This document shows, piece after piece, positions 1-10,978 of a DNA stretch of 64,000 nucleotides. Source of the stretch: Gammaproteobacteria bacterium (GTDB lineage: Bacteria > Pseudomonadota > Gammaproteobacteria > Burkholderiales > Nitrosomonadaceae). Made by a program: the position numbers and the translations under genes. Within the stretch, counting starts at the first letter, position 1; the number at the start of each line of letters is the position of its first letter. Where the stretch lies: contig CP054180.1 of NCBI GenBank assembly GCA_015709635.1, positions 310,001-374,000 of the forward strand, written 5' to 3'. The notes below the pieces were generated by a model. It ran no database searches and had not been told where the DNA came from. It was given only the letters and a program-made list of their open reading frames with translations.

Positions 1-891
1 GATCATGAAATTGTCATGGTCTTGACCCAACCGGACCGGCCTGCGGGCAGAGGAATGAAAACGGCCGCCAGTGCGGTCAAGTTACTTGCAGAACAGCATC
101 ATCTCGCGTTATTGCAGCCCTTGACTCTGAAAGCTGCCGAAATACAGCAGCAATTGCAGGCATTACACGCGGATGTGATGGTTGTGGCGGCGTATGGATT
201 GATTTTGCCGCAAGCGGTGCTCGCTATTCCCCGTCTGGGATGTGTGAATATTCACGCTTCACTGTTGCCGCGCTGGCGCGGTGCCGCACCGATTCAACGT
301 GCCATTCTGGCGGGCGATCGTGAAACCGGTATCACCATCATGCAGATGGACGCCGGATTGGATACCGGTGCTATTTTGTTGACGCACGGTTTGGAGATCG
401 CGGCGGACGACACGACGCAATCTCTGCATGATAAATTAAGTCAGCTCGGTGCGCGGAGCATCGTTGAAGCACTGGCGTTATTGCAACAGGGAAAACTGGT
501 TCCTGCGGCGCAAGACGAGATGCAAGCCTGCTACGCAGCCAAAATAACCAAAACCGAAGCGCAGATCGATTGGCAACAAAGCGCGCAGCAGATAGACCGG
601 CTCGTGCGGACATTCAATCCTAATCCGGGTGCTTATACACATTTCCGCGATACGGCGTTGAAGATATGGCAAGTCAAAACGATGAGCAGCAATACCGGGA
701 AGCCGGGGGAAATTGTCGCGGTTGACCGGACAGGAATCATCGTCGCCTGCGGTTCCGGCTGGTTACGGCTCGAAACGGTGCAGAAACCCGGCGGTAAGAA
801 AATGAGCGCAGCGGATTTTCTTGCCGGCAATCAGATACAGCCGGGTGAATGCTTTATTGCTGTGCATCATGCCGCTGCATTGCATGATTAA
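1..891 (+). CDS. fmt: Methionyl-tRNA formyltransferase, 5' end outside the window
   Basis: Formylates Met-tRNA(fMet) with 10-formyl-tetrahydrofolate for translation initiation in the cytoplasm. The reading frame is open from base 1, so the true start lies upstream and the first in-frame ATG at position 16 is internal. The family signature NIHASLLPRWRGAAPIQ contains the conserved Asn and His of the active site. It is followed by GITIMQMDAGLDTGAIL, which carries the catalytic Asp. The C-terminal tRNA-binding domain (about the last 90 residues) is present. About 296 residues are visible against roughly 310-315 for the full family, so only a short N-terminal piece is missing. The 3' end overlaps the start of rsmB, as in many proteobacteria, where def-fmt-rsmB form one operon. 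Confidence 0.97.
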   Translation, partial: DHEIVMVLTQPDRPAGRGMKTAASAVKLLAEQHHLALLQPLTLKAAEIQQQLQALHADVMVVAAYGLILPQAVLAIPRLGCVNIHASLLPRWRGAAPIQRAILAGDRETGITIMQMDAGLDTGAILLTHGLEIAADDTTQSLHDKLSQLGARSIVEALALLQQGKLVPAAQDEMQACYAAKITKTEAQIDWQQSAQQIDRLVRTFNPNPGAYTHFRDTALKIWQVKTMSSNTGKPGEIVAVDRTGIIVACGSGWLRLETVQKPGGKKMSAADFLAGNQIQPGECFIAVHHAAALHD

Positions 892-2161
892 AACGCAACT
901 GGCTGCGGCTTCTGCAATCGGTAAGGTATTGCACGGATCAAGTTTGACGGACGTGTTGCAGGAGGTTCGGCGCGCTGATCCGGCATTATCGAAACAGCAA
1001 AAAGGCGCCATCCAGGATTTAAGCTACGGTGTGCTGCGCTTTTACGGTCAATTGCAAGCGCTGCTCGGATTGTTACTGAAAAAGCCGTTGCACGATAAAG
1101 AATTGCAGCATTTGTTGCTGGTCAGCTTATACCAATTGCAGTACAGTAAAGCGATGCCGTACGCCGTGGTGGATCAAGCCGTTTCAGCTTCACGTGCTTT
1201 GGCGCGTGGCAAAGGAATGCAAGGGCTGGTGAATGCCGTGTTGCGCAATTTTATCCGGCAGCGCGAAAGCTTGTTGCAGCAAGCGATTGAAAAAGAAGAA
1301 GGGCGTTATTCGTATCCGCGCTGGTGGATTGATACCGTGCGCCGGCAGTATCCGCAAAAATTTCGTGCGATACTGGAAGCCGGCAACAAACATCCGCCCA
1401 TGACGTTACGGGTGAACCGGCGCAAAATAAGCGTGGCGGCTTACCGCGATCTATTGACGGAAAAAGCGATGGCGGCGGAATCGCTGTGGGCCGATGCACT
1501 GCAACTGCATCAGCCGGTGGCGGTGGAGGATTTGCCTGGTTTTGCCGAAGGCTTGGTGACCGTACAAGACGCCGGTGCGCAGCTTGCCGCACCGCTCCTG
1601 GATGTGCATGACGGCATGCGGGTATTGGATGCATGCGCAGCGCCGGGAGGAAAAAGCACGCATATATTGGAATTGGCCGATGTGGCGTTGACGATACTGG
1701 ATAATGAGGCGGCAAGGCTTGCACGGGTGCAACAGAATCTGCAGCGCTTGGGGATGACGGCAGAAAGGGTTGTGTGCGGCGATGCGGCGAATCCCGATGC
1801 TTGGTGGGATGGCCGTCCTTATGACCGTATTCTGGCGGACGTGCCGTGTTCGGCATCCGGTGTGGTTTGCCGCCACCCGGACATCAAATGGCTGCGGCGT
1901 GAAAGTGATTTGGCTAAGTTTGCGGAAAATCAACAGGCAATTTTGAATGCGCTGTGGAAAGTTCTAACTAAGGGTGGTAAGTTGCTTTACGTGACTTGCT
2001 CGGTTTTTGCTGAAGAAAATACCATGCAGATAGAGAGATTTCTTAGATGTCGGCCGGACGCGCAATTATTGCCGTTTTCGGTTGCGGCAATGAACGAGGG
2101 ACAATTGTTACCGGATATTCAACACGATGGCTTCTTCTATGCGCTATTGCAAAAAGTCTGA
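884..2161 (+). CDS. rsmB: 16S rRNA (cytosine-967-C5)-methyltransferase RsmB
   Basis: Methylates C967 of 16S rRNA using S-adenosylmethionine. The N-terminal NusB-like RNA-binding domain covers about residues 1-130. The Rossmann methyltransferase domain shows the SAM loop VLDACAAPGGKS, the motif IV cysteine in DVPCSASGVVCRHPD, and the catalytic cysteine in LLYVTCSVF. I chose the ATG at 884 (MIKTQLAAASAIGK) because family members begin at this helix, giving 425 residues against 429 in E. coli. ATGs at 869 and 821 are in frame but would extend into fmt. With the chosen start the gene overlaps the last 8 bases of fmt, which points to translational coupling in one operon. Confidence 0.95.
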   Translation: MIKTQLAAASAIGKVLHGSSLTDVLQEVRRADPALSKQQKGAIQDLSYGVLRFYGQLQALLGLLLKKPLHDKELQHLLLVSLYQLQYSKAMPYAVVDQAVSASRALARGKGMQGLVNAVLRNFIRQRESLLQQAIEKEEGRYSYPRWWIDTVRRQYPQKFRAILEAGNKHPPMTLRVNRRKISVAAYRDLLTEKAMAAESLWADALQLHQPVAVEDLPGFAEGLVTVQDAGAQLAAPLLDVHDGMRVLDACAAPGGKSTHILELADVALTILDNEAARLARVQQNLQRLGMTAERVVCGDAANPDAWWDGRPYDRILADVPCSASGVVCRHPDIKWLRRESDLAKFAENQQAILNALWKVLTKGGKLLYVTCSVFAEENTMQIERFLRCRPDAQLLPFSVAAMNEGQLLPDIQHDGFFYALLQKV

Positions 2162-2768
2162 TCGTCATGCGCGTCGAGTAAAACCAGCATATATCAATCT
2201 TATCGCTTTATTATTGATTTTGCTGTTGCCGATATCCGCGGTTCGTGCGGAAGGCATACAGATAAAGTCTGTCAGTCTGGTAGCGGCGGAAACAGGGTAT
2301 GAAATCAACATGGATACCGAGATTGCGCTCAATGAGACACTGGAACAAGCGCTTGAGAAAGGCATCGTGCTGTATTTTGTTGCCAAATTCAGTCTGTTTG
2401 ACGCGCGCTGGTATAAGCTGAATGAGGAAGTGGCACGCAGTAAGTTTGTGGTCGGCTTGCGCTATTATGCGCTGACACGGCAATATCACCTGAATCATCC
2501 GGTGTTTTCACAAAGCTATTATTCATTAAAAGAAGCATTGCAAGCACTGGGACGGATACGCGATCTGCCGTTGACTGTTAAATCCGTATTAAAACCCGAT
2601 GCCGATTATGTGGCATCCGTTCGAGTGTGGCTGGATCTGACGCGGATGCCCAAGCCATTTCAGGTGGAGACGATCGGTTCCAGCCAGTGGGATTTGAGTT
2701 CGGACAAACTGGAGTGGCACATGAAACTGCCCACACCAGAGGAACCGGTGCTGATTAAGGGGCAGTAA
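2127..2768 (+). CDS. DUF4390 family membrane-anchored or secreted protein
   Basis: Function unknown. The protein has 213 residues. A hydrophobic stretch (about residues 23-41, ending ISAVRAEG) looks like a signal peptide, and the rest is a beta-rich domain typical of DUF4390 proteins. The ATG at 2127 overlaps the end of rsmB by 35 bases; an in-frame ATG at 2139 is also possible, and neither has a clear ribosome-binding site. The stop codon overlaps the start of the following histidine kinase gene (TAATG), so the two are translationally coupled. In betaproteobacteria this family commonly sits between rsmB and an ntrY-like kinase. That suggests, as inference only, a periplasmic partner or sensor accessory for the kinase. 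Confidence 0.85.
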   Translation: MASSMRYCKKSDRHARRVKPAYINLIALLLILLLPISAVRAEGIQIKSVSLVAAETGYEINMDTEIALNETLEQALEKGIVLYFVAKFSLFDARWYKLNEEVARSKFVVGLRYYALTRQYHLNHPVFSQSYYSLKEALQALGRIRDLPLTVKSVLKPDADYVASVRVWLDLTRMPKPFQVETIGSSQWDLSSDKLEWHMKLPTPEEPVLIKGQ

Positions 2769-4960
2769 TGAAATACGTGCTCATTGTGGGGGCCGGTGTG
2801 GGAGCGGTGATGCTTTTTCTGCTGGCCACTGCGGGTGCCAATACCGAGTTTTTTGAACGGAAATACCGCTTATTGCTGGGCATCAATATCGCCTTCGTGG
2901 TGTTTCTCATGGCGATTCTGGGGTTTTTGTTGTGGCGCTTCAGGCGCCGTCTCAAATCGGGCGTTTTCGGATCCAGGCTGGCGTTGCGTTTAATGCTGGT
3001 TTTTTCCTTGATGGCGATACTCCCCGGTGTTTTGGTGTACGCCGTATCGGTTCAGTTTCTCGGGAAGAGTATCGAATCCTGGTTCGATGTGAAAGTGGAT
3101 CGCGCGCTGGAGGGCGGTTTGAATCTGGGGCATACCATGCTGGATAATTTACTGGAGGAGTTGCAGCGGAAAGCGCAAGCCACCGCATTGATTTTATCCG
3201 ATCCTGCCAATCCGCCTCTATCGGTGCTGAATGAATTATTGTTGCAATCGCAGATTGGAGAAGCGACTTTGTTTAATCAGGATGGCAAGGTGATCGCCTT
3301 TTCCAGCGAGAGCAATCTGGCGTTATTTCCCGGAATACCCAATGCCGTCATCATGCGGTATATCCGCATGCAGAAAGCGTATGGCGCGATTGAATCGATT
3401 GCCGGGAAAGGGCTGTATTTGCGTGTGGTTGCACCTGTCAATGTATTGAGTTTGAAAGAGGACATCCGGATACTGCAGCTGCTGCAGCCGGTTCCGCTGC
3501 AGCTGGCAAAAGACGCGGAACGGGTACAGGCGGGTTATCAGGATTACCAGGAGCTTTCTTTGTCGCGGCACGGGTTAACCCGGCTGTATAGCGTCACCTT
3601 GACATTGGCGTTGTTGTTATCGTTGTTTTCGGCATTGGCGACGGCTTCGTTGCTCAGTGAAAAATTAAGCGCGCCTTTAGGTATGCTGGCCGAGGGTACG
3701 CGCGCGATTGCGCAAGGCGACTACAGCCGCCGTCATCTGGTTCAAAGCCGCGATGAGTTGGGCGTTCTGACGGAATCCTTCAATTTGATGACGCAACAAC
3801 TGGAAGAAGCGCAAGCGGCTGCGCAGCATAATCAGCGGGCGGTCGAGAGAGCGCGCGCGCACCTGGAAAGTATTCTGGCGAATTTGTCATCGGGTGTGCT
3901 GGTATTTGACGATCAGCTGGTATTGTCCAAGGCAAATCGCAGTGCGGAGCAGATACTGCAAATACCGTTGATCAGTTTGGATGGTTCGATTATCGAAGGT
4001 TGCGTGAACAATGAACCGCAACTGAATGCCTTGATTACCGAGATCAAAGCGGGTTTTAATTCCGGGGAAGCCGGTGTTTGGCAGCGCCAATTGACACGTT
4101 CGGAAGACGGCCGCAATCAGGTCTTGTTGCTCAGAGGGACGCGTCTGCCCAAACTGTCGGGCGGCGGCGGTGTGGTGGTTTTTGACGATATTACCAATCT
4201 ATTGCAAGTACAGCGCGCGGTCGCCTGGGGTGAGGTTGCGCGCCGGTTGGCGCATGAAATTAAAAACCCGCTGACGCCGATTCAGCTCTCCGCCGAGCGC
4301 GTGCAGCACAAATTGATCAATAAGCTGAACGAGGAAGACGCCAAGTTTTTGCGGCGCTCAACCGAAACCATTGTCAATCAGGTGGAAGCGCTGAAAAAAA
4401 TGGTGAACGAATTTAATCAGTATGCGCGCGTTCCTGAGCTGGAATTGCGCCAGCTGGACTTGAACCGGCTGGTGCACGAAGTGCTGGCGCTTTATGAAAC
4501 GGCGAATATGGCGGCTGAAAATAACCAGCATGCGCATGTGCACATCAAACAGGTATTGATGGATGATTTACCGCTGATCAGAGGCGATTCGGCGCAATTG
4601 CGTCAGGTGTTGCATAATTTGTTGCAGAATGCGCAGGATGCGCTGATTGACACCCCGGAGCCTGTGATCGAAGTGAAAACCGACAAGGTACACGGTGGTG
4701 TGCAATTCAGTGTGCGTGATAACGGCTGCGGTTTTTCGGATGAGATCAGGGCGCGAGTTTTCGAACCGTATGTCACGACTAAGCCGAAAGGGACCGGGCT
4801 GGGTTTGCCCATTGTGAAAAAAATTGTGGAAGAGCATGAAGGCATTATTCACATTGAAAATATTAAACCGCACGGTGCGCAAATTTCAATTATCCTGCCG
4901 GCGGTGGAGAAGAGCGCGTCTGCAGCAGACAATCCGGCTGATAGTAAATTGATCGGATAA
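2768..4960 (+). CDS. ntrY: NtrY-like membrane sensor histidine kinase
   Basis: Inner-membrane two-component sensor of 730 residues. Transmembrane segments lie near residues 5-25, 35-55, 75-100 and 275-300. They are followed by a HAMP linker (about 300-355), a PAS-like domain (about 365-475), and a HisKA dimerisation helix with the phospho-acceptor His in RRLAHEIKNPLTPIQL. The HATPase domain shows the N box NLLQNAQDAL, the G1 box VRDNGCGF and the G2 box GTGLGLPIVKK. This is the architecture of NtrY, the partner of NtrX, implicated in nitrogen or redox control in proteobacteria. The ligand cannot be read from sequence. It is coupled to the DUF4390 gene upstream and followed by its likely regulator after a 141-base gap that holds its own promoter. 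Confidence 0.9.
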   Translation: MKYVLIVGAGVGAVMLFLLATAGANTEFFERKYRLLLGINIAFVVFLMAILGFLLWRFRRRLKSGVFGSRLALRLMLVFSLMAILPGVLVYAVSVQFLGKSIESWFDVKVDRALEGGLNLGHTMLDNLLEELQRKAQATALILSDPANPPLSVLNELLLQSQIGEATLFNQDGKVIAFSSESNLALFPGIPNAVIMRYIRMQKAYGAIESIAGKGLYLRVVAPVNVLSLKEDIRILQLLQPVPLQLAKDAERVQAGYQDYQELSLSRHGLTRLYSVTLTLALLLSLFSALATASLLSEKLSAPLGMLAEGTRAIAQGDYSRRHLVQSRDELGVLTESFNLMTQQLEEAQAAAQHNQRAVERARAHLESILANLSSGVLVFDDQLVLSKANRSAEQILQIPLISLDGSIIEGCVNNEPQLNALITEIKAGFNSGEAGVWQRQLTRSEDGRNQVLLLRGTRLPKLSGGGGVVVFDDITNLLQVQRAVAWGEVARRLAHEIKNPLTPIQLSAERVQHKLINKLNEEDAKFLRRSTETIVNQVEALKKMVNEFNQYARVPELELRQLDLNRLVHEVLALYETANMAAENNQHAHVHIKQVLMDDLPLIRGDSAQLRQVLHNLLQNAQDALIDTPEPVIEVKTDKVHGGVQFSVRDNGCGFSDEIRARVFEPYVTTKPKGTGLGLPIVKKIVEEHEGIIHIENIKPHGAQISIILPAVEKSASAADNPADSKLIG

Positions 4961-5050
4961 TAAATCGGTGATGACGGAATTGATAAATAAAATTTCGATA
5001 CCAGGTCATTCGTCAATCAAGGAACTTGGAATCCATACTGATCGTGAAAT

Positions 5051-5079
5051 TTGACAGTTGTAGCCAAGCTGATTAGATT
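5051..5079 (+). promoter_or_regulatory. Candidate sigma-70 promoter for the NtrX-like regulator
   Basis: A perfect TTGACA (5051-5056) is followed by a 17-base spacer and TAGATT (5074-5079, four of six consensus positions). Transcription would begin about 15 bases before the ATG at 5102. This would allow the regulator to be expressed apart from the kinase. Confidence 0.5.
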
Positions 5080-5101
5080 TCGGTGGTGGAGAAAACACTA
5101 A

Positions 5102-6364
5102 ATGATAACGAACAATACAATACTGATTGTGGATGACGAAATCGGCATACGCGAATTGCTGTCCGAAATTTTGCGTGACGAAGGATATCGGGTGGCTTTG
5201 GCGGAAAATGCCGAGCAGGCCCGGATCTGGCGCGCGCAAACGCGCCCCGATCTGGTGCTGCTGGATATTTGGATGCCTGATACGGACGGTATTACGTTGC
5301 TGAAAGAATGGGCCAGTAACGGCCTATTGACGATGCCGGTTATCATGATGTCCGGGCACGGTACGATCGATACCGCGGTGGAAGCTACGCGTATCGGTGC
5401 ATTCGGTTATCTGGAAAAGCCGATACCGTTGCAAAAGCTCTTGAGTACTGTCAGTAAAGCTTTGCGCGGGGCGCAAAATAAGCAGCAATCGGCGCTCTCG
5501 CTTGCCAGTCTGGGTAAAGGCGCTCTGATTCTTGATCTGAGAAAAAGACTGGAACAAGTGGTGAACTTGAAAACACCCGTGTTGTTGATGGGAGAGCCGG
5601 GTGCGGGTGCGGAGATTTGTGCGCGTTTCATGCATCGCCCGAATACGCCTTGGGTGGAGCCCGAAACCTTAACGACATTGGCCGAGTCGCCGCTGCAGTT
5701 GCTGGAACATGCGCGTGACGGTTTGCTATTTCTTAAGGATGTCGGGGAAATCAGCAAATTAGCGCAGAAAGGCTTGCTGTTATTGCTGAGCAAACTGCAA
5801 AAATATAATGTCCGGCTGGTTTGCGCAACATCTCAACCATTGGCGGAGCTGACGGCGCAGGGCGCTTATCATCCCAAGTTGTACGAAATATTGAGCAGTC
5901 TCAGCATCGGTATTCCGGCACTGCGAGCGCATCGGGAGGATATTCCCGAGCTCGCCAATCAAATTTTGTCGCGTTTCGTAGAGGCAGGGGAAGCGCCGTC
6001 CACGTTGCAGTTCAGCACCGCAGCACTCAATTGTTTGCGCAATTATGACTGGCCCGGCAACCTGACTCAATTGACCGGTGTGGTGCATTCTTTAGCACTG
6101 ACGTGCACCGGCGATGAGATTTCCGCTGAAGCCGTGCAGCAAGCGATGGCTTTTCCGGAATCAGCTACGACATCGGTCGCACCGGAGATTCCATTGGACT
6201 TGTCATTGCGCGAAGCGCGCGATTTGTTTGAAAAAACTTATTTTGAGCGCTTGATCGATCAAGAAAATGGCAATATGACACGAGTTGCCGAGCGGGCCGG
6301 CTTGGAACGGACGCATCTGTACCGCAAAATAAAATTGCTGGGAATTAAATTGCGCGGGAACTGA
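5102..6364 (+). CDS. ntrX: NtrX-like response regulator with degenerate AAA+ domain
   Basis: Response regulator of 420 residues paired with the upstream NtrY-like kinase. The receiver domain (about 1-120) has the acidic pair in IVDDEIG, the phospho-acceptor Asp in LVLLDIWMPDTDG and the conserved Lys in YLEKP. The central domain resembles a sigma-54 activator ATPase but is decayed. The Walker A loop reads GEPGAGAE, so the essential Lys is replaced by Ala, and the segment that should hold the GAFTGA sigma-54 contact loop is missing. The C-terminal Fis-type helix-turn-helix (about 370-420, NMTRVAERAGLERTHLYRKI) is intact. I infer a DNA-binding regulator that does not hydrolyse ATP or open sigma-54 promoters. 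The gene appears intact and not frameshifted. Confidence 0.88.
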   Translation: MITNNTILIVDDEIGIRELLSEILRDEGYRVALAENAEQARIWRAQTRPDLVLLDIWMPDTDGITLLKEWASNGLLTMPVIMMSGHGTIDTAVEATRIGAFGYLEKPIPLQKLLSTVSKALRGAQNKQQSALSLASLGKGALILDLRKRLEQVVNLKTPVLLMGEPGAGAEICARFMHRPNTPWVEPETLTTLAESPLQLLEHARDGLLFLKDVGEISKLAQKGLLLLLSKLQKYNVRLVCATSQPLAELTAQGAYHPKLYEILSSLSIGIPALRAHREDIPELANQILSRFVEAGEAPSTLQFSTAALNCLRNYDWPGNLTQLTGVVHSLALTCTGDEISAEAVQQAMAFPESATTSVAPEIPLDLSLREARDLFEKTYFERLIDQENGNMTRVAERAGLERTHLYRKIKLLGIKLRGN

Positions 6365-6432
6365 TTTTGTCAGGATACTCCGCTGCTAGCGGATTGGTTT
6401 TAAGCGCAAAAAGTGAAGATCTCTAGTTGTCC

Positions 6433-6453
6433 TATCCTCTATCTTGGAGGATA
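6433..6453 (+). terminator. Hairpin between ntrX and tkt
   Basis: TATCCTC and GAGGATA form a perfect 7-base stem with a 7-base loop, 69 bases after the ntrX stop. The downstream sequence is AT-rich but has no clean T run, so it may be a weak terminator or a leader structure of tkt. The rest of the 190-base gap shows no other clear signal. Confidence 0.35.
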
Positions 6454-6554
6454 ATATCGCATTTTGTTTATGCGCCGGTATGATGCGCTTTTATTAAGTT
6501 AGCGCACAGGTCGGTCTTTTCTATTTTGTTGAAAATATCAGGGAGTTAGTATCA

Positions 6555-8570
6555 ATGGGGACATTCAAGGATTTTGACGCGCCGGTGTTTAAGGAGTTAA
6601 CCAGTGCGATTCGTGCATTGGCGATGGACGCCGTGCAAAAAGCCAATTCCGGTCACCCCGGTATGCCGATGGGTATGGCGGAAATTGCTGAAGTGCTGTG
6701 GATTCACCATCTGCGTCATAATCCTGGCAATCCGGGGTGGGTGGATCGTGATCGGTTTATTCTTTCCAACGGACATGGATCGATGCTGATCTATGCATTA
6801 TTACATCTGACTGGTTACGATCTACCGATGGAAGAAATCAAAAAATTCAGGCAGTTTCATTCCAAGACACCCGGCCATCCGGAGTACGGTTATACACCCG
6901 GTGTGGAAACCACAACCGGTCCGTTAGGTCAGGGTATTACCAACGCGGTCGGTATGGCGTTGGCGGAAAAAGTGCTTGCCGCCGAATTTAACCGTCCCGG
7001 TTATAACATTGTCGATCACTATACCTATGTTTTCCTGGGTGATGGTTGCTTGATGGAAGGTATTTCGCACGAGGCTTGTTCTCTGGCGGGTACTTTAGGG
7101 TTAGGGAAGCTGATTTGTTTTTACGACGATAACGGCATTTCCATCGACGGTCATGTGGAAGGCTGGTTTACCGACGATACGCCGAAGCGTTTTGAATCTT
7201 ATGGCTGGCATGTCGTGCCTAACGTGAACGGTCACGATCCGGTGGCCATCGAGGCGGCCATTGAGGCTGCCAAGAAGGTTAATGACAAACCCTCCATGAT
7301 TTGCTGTAAAACGGTTATCGGCATGGGATCGCCAAATATGGCCAATACCCACTCGGTGCATGGTGCAGCGTTGGGCGATGCGGAAATTGCCGCAGCGCGT
7401 CCGCATATCGGCTGGCATTATCCGCCATTTGAAATTCCGCAGCATGTCTATAGCGCCTGGGATGCGCGAGCAAAGGGGCAGAGACTGGAGGTCGAATGGA
7501 ATGAGAAATTTGCTGAGTATGCGGAAAAGTATCCTGCCGAGGCAGCCGAATTTAATCGCCGCATGGCGGGCGAATTGCCTGCTAGCTGGCGTAGTCACGC
7601 CGATGGCGTTATCAATCAAGTTAACGCGAAAGCGGAAACCATCGCCAGCCGCAAAGCTTCACAAAATGCAATTGAAGGCTTGGCGTCCGTTTTACCTGAA
7701 TTGATCGGCGGTTCCGCCGACCTGGCGGGTTCCAATCTGACCTTGTGGTCGGGTTCCAAAGGGATCAGTAAACAGAACGGCGGTAATTACGTGTACTACG
7801 GTGTGCGCGAATTCGGTATGAGCGCCATGATGAACGGATTGTCGCTGCACGGCGGTTTGATTCCCTACGGTGCAACCTTCCTGATGTTCTCCGAGTATGC
7901 TCGTAATGCGCTGCGCATGGCCGCATTGATGAAAATCCGTAATATTTTTGTCTTCACGCACGATTCGATCGGCCTGGGTGAGGATGGCCCGACGCATCAA
8001 CCGGTAGAACAGACTGCGACATTGCGCTTGATTCCTAATATGGACGTATGGCGTCCATGCGATACGGTTGAGTCAACCGTATCATGGGCGCATGCCATCG
8101 AACGCAAAAACGGTCCGTCGACATTGATATTCAGCCGTCAGAATTTGCCGTTCCAGAAACGCGATGCCGCTACCATTAAACTGATCGATAACGGCGGTTA
8201 TGTGCTGTCCGAGGCAGGTAATGGCAAGCCGCAAGCCGTTCTGATAGCGACAGGCTCGGAAGTGGGTCTGGCGATGAATGCGCAGAAAGCGTTGGCCGAG
8301 GAAGGCATACACGTGCGTGTGGTATCCATGCCTTGTACCAATGTATTTGATCGTCAGGAACCATCCTACAAAGACAGTGTCTTGCCGAAGGGTGTCAAAC
8401 GCGTTGCGGTGGAAGCGGGAGTGACCGATTTCTGGCGTAAGTACGTCGGGCTGGACGGCGCGGTCATCGGTATGGATACTTTTGGCGAATCAGCACCTGC
8501 GGATGTGTTATTTAAGCATTTTGGCTTTACCGTCGAGAATGTCGTCAAAACAGTCAAAGGCATTCTCTGA
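6555..8570 (+). CDS. tkt: Transketolase
   Basis: Thiamine-diphosphate enzyme of 671 residues that moves two-carbon ketol units. In an autotroph it serves ribulose-bisphosphate regeneration in the Calvin cycle as well as the pentose-phosphate pathway. Visible signatures are the N-terminal [21 protein letters not shown], the thiamine-diphosphate/Mg motif [13 protein letters not shown], and the pyrimidine-domain motif [19 protein letters not shown]. Length equals that of typical bacterial transketolases (about 660-670). The ATG at 6555 has GGGAG nine bases upstream. It is the first of five carbon-metabolism genes on this strand, and gap follows after 80 bases. Confidence 0.98.
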   Translation: MGTFKDFDAPVFKELTSAIRALAMDAVQKANSGHPGMPMGMAEIAEVLWIHHLRHNPGNPGWVDRDRFILSNGHGSMLIYALLHLTGYDLPMEEIKKFRQFHSKTPGHPEYGYTPGVETTTGPLGQGITNAVGMALAEKVLAAEFNRPGYNIVDHYTYVFLGDGCLMEGISHEACSLAGTLGLGKLICFYDDNGISIDGHVEGWFTDDTPKRFESYGWHVVPNVNGHDPVAIEAAIEAAKKVNDKPSMICCKTVIGMGSPNMANTHSVHGAALGDAEIAAARPHIGWHYPPFEIPQHVYSAWDARAKGQRLEVEWNEKFAEYAEKYPAEAAEFNRRMAGELPASWRSHADGVINQVNAKAETIASRKASQNAIEGLASVLPELIGGSADLAGSNLTLWSGSKGISKQNGGNYVYYGVREFGMSAMMNGLSLHGGLIPYGATFLMFSEYARNALRMAALMKIRNIFVFTHDSIGLGEDGPTHQPVEQTATLRLIPNMDVWRPCDTVESTVSWAHAIERKNGPSTLIFSRQNLPFQKRDAATIKLIDNGGYVLSEAGNGKPQAVLIATGSEVGLAMNAQKALAEEGIHVRVVSMPCTNVFDRQEPSYKDSVLPKGVKRVAVEAGVTDFWRKYVGLDGAVIGMDTFGESAPADVLFKHFGFTVENVVKTVKGIL

Positions 8571-8602
8571 TCCAAATTATGATTAAAGCAAGCTGGGCGT
8601 GA

Positions 8603-9649
<1,047 letters not shown>

Positions 9650-9728
9650 CTTTGTATGGACAGGTTAGCGATGCGGAAAATGGAATTCTGCTTGCTACCT
9701 GTTTTAACCAGCTCATTTATTGAGACAT

Positions 9729-9752
9729 AAAGGGTAGCGTTTGCTATCCTTT
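9729..9752 (+). terminator. Hairpin between gap and pgk
   Basis: AAAGGGTAGC pairs with GCTATCCTTT (ten pairs, one of them G-U) around a GTTT loop and is followed by a T-rich stretch. It could be an attenuating terminator or an mRNA-stabilising structure that lets gap be expressed more strongly than pgk. Confidence 0.55.
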
Positions 9753-9784
9753 ATATTTTCTTAAAGACAATTTTGGAGTTTATC

Positions 9785-10963
9785 GTGTCTGTTATTAAGC
9801 TTGTTGATCTGGACCTGAAAGGTAAACGTGTATTCATACGCGCTGATCTCAATGTGCCTGTAAAGGATGGAAAAGTGACCTCGGATGCGCGTATTACCGC
9901 TTCCATGGCGACCATCAATCATTGTATTAAGCAAGGCGCCAAGGTGATGGTGACTTCTCACCTGGGCCGTCCTGAAGAAGGTGTATGGACGGAAGAAAAC
10001 TCACTGAAACCCGTGGCGGATAATATTGCCAGCCGCTTAGGAAAGCCGGTGCGTCTGATCAAGGATTGGGTCGATGGCGGATTTGATGTGGCTGCCGGAG
10101 AGCTGGTGGTGCTGGAGAATTGCCGCATTAATAAGGGTGAAAAGAAAAATGTCGAAGAAACCGCGCAGAAGTACGCGAAACTATGCGATGTGTTTGTCAT
10201 GGATGCTTTCGGCACCGCGCATCGTGCAGAGGCCTCAACCCACGGTATCGCGAAATACGCTCCGGTGGCTTGCGCCGGTATTTTGCTGACAGAAGAGCTG
10301 GATGCGCTGACCAAAGCGCTGTTGAATCCGGCACGTCCGATGGTGGCGATTGTCGGCGGTTCGAAAGTCTCCACCAAACTGACGGTACTGGAATCATTAT
10401 CAGAGAAAGTGGATCAACTGGTGGTGGGCGGCGGTATTGCCAATACTTTCCTGAAAGCGACCGGTAAAAATGTCGGCAAATCATTGTGCGAAGATGATCT
10501 GGTGCCGACCGCCAAAGTACTGATGGATAAAATGGCGAAACGCAATGCGTCGATTCCGGTTGCGGTCGATGTGGTCGTCGGTAAAAAATTTGATGCCAAC
10601 GAACCGGCGGTATTAAAAGATGCCGGTAATGTGGCGGACGATGACATGATTTTTGATATCGGCCCGAAAAGCGCGCAGGAACTGGTGGACATTATCATGA
10701 AAGCGGGCACGGTGGTATGGAACGGCCCGGTGGGCGTATTCGAGTTCGATCAATTCGGCGCCGGAACCGAGAAAATTGCCCGCGCGATCGCGGAAACGAA
10801 GGCTTTCACGTTAGCGGGCGGCGGTGATACCATTGCAGCTATTCAGAAATATGACATCTACGACAAAGTTTCCTATATTTCAACGGCAGGTGGCGCATTC
10901 CTGGAATTTTTGGAAGGTAAGAAACTGCCGGCAGTGGAAATACTGGAAATGCGCGCCAAATAA
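9785..10963 (+). CDS. pgk: Phosphoglycerate kinase
   Basis: Phosphorylates 3-phosphoglycerate with ATP in the Calvin cycle, or the reverse in glycolysis. The 392 residues open with the family signature [15 protein letters not shown]. They also contain the N-domain substrate-binding MVTSHLGRP, the hinge region, and the C-terminal nucleotide loop [12 protein letters not shown] chose the GTG at 9785 ([13 protein letters not shown]) because GGAG lies six bases before it and family members start at this point. A TTG at 9773 is in frame but would swallow the ribosome-binding site. pyk follows after only 15 bases, so the two genes are probably cotranscribed. Confidence 0.97.
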   Translation: MSVIKLVDLDLKGKRVFIRADLNVPVKDGKVTSDARITASMATINHCIKQGAKVMVTSHLGRPEEGVWTEENSLKPVADNIASRLGKPVRLIKDWVDGGFDVAAGELVVLENCRINKGEKKNVEETAQKYAKLCDVFVMDAFGTAHRAEASTHGIAKYAPVACAGILLTEELDALTKALLNPARPMVAIVGGSKVSTKLTVLESLSEKVDQLVVGGGIANTFLKATGKNVGKSLCEDDLVPTAKVLMDKMAKRNASIPVAVDVVVGKKFDANEPAVLKDAGNVADDDMIFDIGPKSAQELVDIIMKAGTVVWNGPVGVFEFDQFGAGTEKIARAIAETKAFTLAGGGDTIAAIQKYDIYDKVSYISTAGGAFLEFLEGKKLPAVEILEMRAK

Positions 10964-10978
10964 TCAGCACGAGAAACC

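Noticed and set aside
1251..1856. Antisense frame of 201 codons over rsmB
   Set aside because: Proline/arginine-rich shadow without a ribosome-binding site, opposite a well-supported gene.
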